Below, piece by piece: positions 60,371-64,000 of a DNA stretch of 64,000 bases; the first letter of the stretch is position 1, and the number at the start of each line of letters is the position of its first letter. Source of the DNA: Gorsachius magnificus (lineage: Eukaryota; Chordata; Aves; Pelecaniformes; Ardeidae); NCBI GenBank assembly GCA_034008185.1, contig CM067084.1, positions 5,041,385 through 5,105,384 on the forward strand. The letters are read 5' to 3'. Both the position numbers and the translations under genes were made by a program. The notes below the pieces were generated by a model that saw only the letters and a list, made by a program, of their open reading frames with translations, ran no database searches and was not told the origin of the DNA.

Positions 60371-63300
60371 AAACAAACAAAGCCTTTTGGAGGAAACTGT
60401 GTTTCTAGCGTGCTGGAATGAATGTGAGAGTTTTTGCTTGCTAATCCCAGATCTATCACTTTGTTCTCTTAGGTTTTTGTATGGGCAGGAGGAGATGAGA
60501 GTAGCTTCCTAGGATGCAAAAGGCACGTAGGCTGTAGGAAATATATTGTCCGAGAGTACTAAACTTCATTAGTGTTTTAAATGAAGGATTTAATGCTGTA
60601 GTGATGACTGGAAGTGCTGAATTTTCATTAGTGGTAATAAACGTATAAATAAGTAAAATTAAAAAAAAATAAACTGAAAGCGTGCAGTACTGTTTTAAAC
60701 CAGAAAAAATAAATAAGCAGAATATCTTTTTTTTTTACTTGAAATTACACAGGACACTGGAAGAGCTGGCTTTTTGTAGGGTAGTTAATTTTTGTTATTG
60801 AAGTCTTATATTAATGAAACAAGGCCTAAATGAAATTTCATATGTTCTTGTTTAATGCTATTAGCAAGGTAATTTCAAAAGGCAATTGCAAATGATTTAC
60901 AGAATTTGATACCCTCAAATCAGAATCAAGCTATAAAAGGTGGTTTTGTGGAAAAACTTGGGATAAGGTAAAAGTGGTTTGGTCCCCAACTCTTGCAGCT
61001 GCCTTAACAGCTGAGGCTTTGACGAATACTGTACTGGTGCAGTGAAAGCCTTTTTGTTTGCCTCTGTTCGGTAAATAATTGATTACTAGCTTCTAATGTG
61101 GTTCTAAAAGCTGGAAGTGCCTTCCTTAACACTGCCACGTCACTTGTAATGGAGCTGAAGTAGGACACTGGGTGAAACAGACTGTGCTGGAATTTCCCGC
61201 TGCGCCCTGTGCATCTCAATGAGCCCCGATCCACTGCCCATTTGTTTCACTTTCTGACACAATTATTAGCTACCTGTAGCTGCACAGGCAGCCAAGACAG
61301 TGATGCTGTGGTCTGATGATTTTTCTTCTGTTAGAAACAAAAAGATAGCATGAATCTTTCTCTCACTGCTTTAATTTTTTTATTTTTTTTTTAAATTGAG
61401 TCTTAACAAGTGACACGGTTCATGTTGGATAACAATGACCTTCCACTTATAATGCTTTCAGACTTTTCAAACAAAGAATAATTCCTGTTTTGGGAGTTTA
61501 ACTTCTCTCCTCGCTATCAGGACACAAAATAACCATTTAATGCTTTTTCTTACGCTCAGCCTTATTTTTCACATGATTAGGTACCCTGCCAAATGCGCAT
61601 CACCTATGACTTCTCTTAAACATAATCGCACAGCATTAGCTTGTCCTTTATTGGAATCTACTGGTCACATAAATCAGTAGGGTTTTTAAGGGGAGTATTC
61701 ATAGGTGTTGTTTTGAAGACTCGCATACCTCTTGCACCAGGTCTTCAGAGCAGTGAATAGAGGTTGGGTGGGACATTCCAGTAGCCCGGTAGACTTTTTG
61801 TGGTCTGCATAAGCGAGTGTGTGATGGGAGCGCGGCACAAGCAGATCCTTTGCTCTGCCACTACAGAATACCTAGCCATTTCAGATTGGAAGACTTGGAT
61901 CAACTTGAGGTTTAGGATTTGTACTTGCAGTTAGGTTATGTAGTAATATTTTTTTAGTCCCTAAAATCCATATGAACTTTCTAGGATTTTTTCCTCAGAA
62001 TATGAAAGTCACAAAATTCTCAGTACAAGATGACCACACTTGCATATGTGTATGCATGTATAGATACAGGTGCTCAAAAAAGAAATTAAGGACATGGATG
62101 TGTGGAAAAGAGAGTCCTGCAAAGCCTTTTGAAACCTAAGAGATAATGAAGCTCAAGTGCTTCAGATGAGAATCACAAGAAATGTTTTGTGTAAATGTTA
62201 ATGTGAAAACAAAGGGAAGAAAAGCCAAAGGTGTGGGATGTTTTGGGGAACCTCATTTAAACATCTAAGCCACTCGAAGGAGGGAACTGGGGAATATCAT
62301 CAACAAATGGAAATCGCACAGGATTTCACTGATGGAGGAGACAGTAGCATAAGGTCCAGTTTGGACCAGGCTCATTTCATTTCCTCTAGATTCTACAATA
62401 TCTCTTTTGGCAGCTCACCTTAAAGTCAGAAAACATTTTTATAATTTTGTCTTTTAATACAAAAAAAAAAAAAAAGAAAATATTAAATCATTTTTTGTTC
62501 AGCATAAGTGTTGAGCTAGGATGAGCGAGAAATCCTTTTCAGCAAAAAGTAATATTCTCTGATTCTTCTGATATTCATTCATATGGAGAGTTTTAGGCAT
62601 TTTAAGTTCCTGGAAGTTCTTCTCCAAATAACATCAAGTAAAATATTGAATACTTTTAGAACACTCTGCATATGCTATTATTAAGAGTTACAGAGTAATA
62701 ACAGTAATACTCACTCTCCAGCCCTACGCATGGCATACTATTGAGCATTCCCTGGCTGAGTCATGTATTATATATGCCCTATTTAACTCGTATTCATTTT
62801 GTACATCTGAAAATACTTTGCCATCAGTTCTGTGTTCGGAGTCCCCTAATGTTCAGACAGTTAGAATGAGAAAAGGACATTTATCTGATGTTCTATTTTA
62901 AAACATGCAAAGTTTGAAAACTTCACAACACCTTTTAAAGTGAAACAGTCAAACGTTCCTGAGTCTTTGATTTGCAGTGGTCTTTATAGAATTTCTATAT
63001 GTAATACATGGCAATTGTCATCAGAATTAAGGACAGCAGTTGTCAGCATTTTCAAATGTCAGACCTTCAACTTTCTTAAATCTTCCAGATAAACATACTC
63101 TTTGTGAAATAGCCGACCAGCTGGCTTCTGAAGCACTCCTGTGCTTTGTATTCCACTTGATGTCCAGAAGACATCTTTGTGTTTGCTGAGTCACAACTCA
63201 GATTTACATCAGGGTAAGAAAGTGTGTGAAAATATTTCTTATATGTGGTCAAACTTGATGGGAAACTGGACTTCTTTCCAGGTAATGCCGCATACTGGAA

Positions 63301-64000
63301 CCATAGTCTAGCGGGCTGTCTTTTTAACAGACTACTACTGAACTACATTTTAAAATTGCACTGAATACTTGTTGTTGTCTGAAGACACAAATAATCTAAA
63401 AGCAGAAAATTAAAATTATAAACAAATCCATCCAACTAAATCAGAATGCAATTTAAAAGGAAAAGATATGCCAAAGTTTTTATGAAGAGTGTTGTTTAAT
63501 ATCTGAGAGTTAAGTACCACAGAATCATAGAACAGAGTATTTCATTCATGGGGAAAAATGCACTTCTTCCTTGAATAATTCATGGGTTTTTTCCTTGAAA
63601 AATTGGTACTATTTAAAGGGCTTTGGGTTGATTCGGTTTTTGGTGGGGGCTGGGGAATTGTGTTAGTTTGTATTATGCATATGTCTGTCTTGAACTTTAT
63701 GGGTCTAAAATTGCCAGGCATTTAGTATTCAATAGGTACGCTGTCAAAATAACATTTTTTTTTTAATCCATGAACAATTTACTTTTTTCCTGTTTAGTAT
63801 GAACTGGCAAAACAGCTAGACTTTCCAAACTGTGGCATGGCATAAATCTGCTTTTTATTCTAGTTTCTAACTGATCCATGTACTTCTTTAAAGGCTGCAG
63901 CAACATACCCATTGCTTGTAAGTGAGTGTGCAAGTTATTAATGTCACTGCCTTGCGCACCACTTCAATTTCTCTGAAATATAAATAGTAAAGTACTTCTG
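60371..64000. other. AT-rich DNA, no gene seen
   Basis: No supportable coding region. An A-run lies at 62461-62475 and a T-rich run near 61.37-61.39 kb. The phrase CACAGAATCATAGAA near 63.52 kb resembles the end of a CR1 tail but is too short to call. The segment at about 61.42-61.67 kb looks like possible conserved non-coding sequence. Confidence 0.5.

Noticed and set aside
63518..63535. CR1-tail-like CACAGAATCATAGAA
   Set aside because: Only about 15 bp match and no CR1 sequence follows on either side.

Overview
The window looks like a piece of a bird genome (another sauropsid is less likely), and it is intergenic or deep-intronic DNA. I find no intact protein-coding gene, no rRNA or tRNA gene and no CRISPR array. 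The reading frames are short (the longest is about 140 codons), overlap on both strands and match no protein I recognise, except where they lie on old transposon sequence. The avian call rests on several 5'-truncated CR1 LINE copies that end in the characteristic ATTCTATG-type octamer repeats. There are no L1 or Alu-like elements, and recognisable repeats are sparse on an AT-rich background.

Layout. At 1-720 (minus strand) is a broken integrase region of a Ty3/gypsy-like retroelement that continues off the left edge. At 9.25-9.58 kb is an ancient CR1/L3-type LINE 3' end. At 11.87-12.13 kb is a long imperfect inverted repeat enclosing a TG/TA-rich loop, followed by a (TG)n microsatellite. At 17.37 and 18.35 kb are two diverged direct copies of an unidentified sequence. 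CR1 copies lie at 19.3, 23.4, 40.2, 54.3 and 59.0 kb. Older LINE fossils lie at 29.2 kb and, most completely, at 45.8-47.5 kb, where reverse-transcriptase and C-terminal motifs can still be read around a GC-rich block. MIR-like SINE fragments are suggested at 22.4, 43.3 and 45.5 kb. GC-rich islands of unknown origin lie at about 33.0-33.5, 42.9-43.5, 46.13-46.60 and 55.2-55.5 kb; the last carries a canonical G-quadruplex motif.

The rest is unique-looking AT-rich sequence. Three places (8.6, 12.3 and 42.5 kb) have paired splice-site-like signals that could mark exons of an unannotated transcript. Several stretches dense in homeodomain-type TAAT cores look like candidate conserved non-coding elements, but this cannot be shown without alignments. 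Nothing here works together as an operon or pathway, and I see no new multi-gene system. The most noteworthy items are the gypsy-like integrase fossil, the layered LINE fossil and the long inverted repeat.
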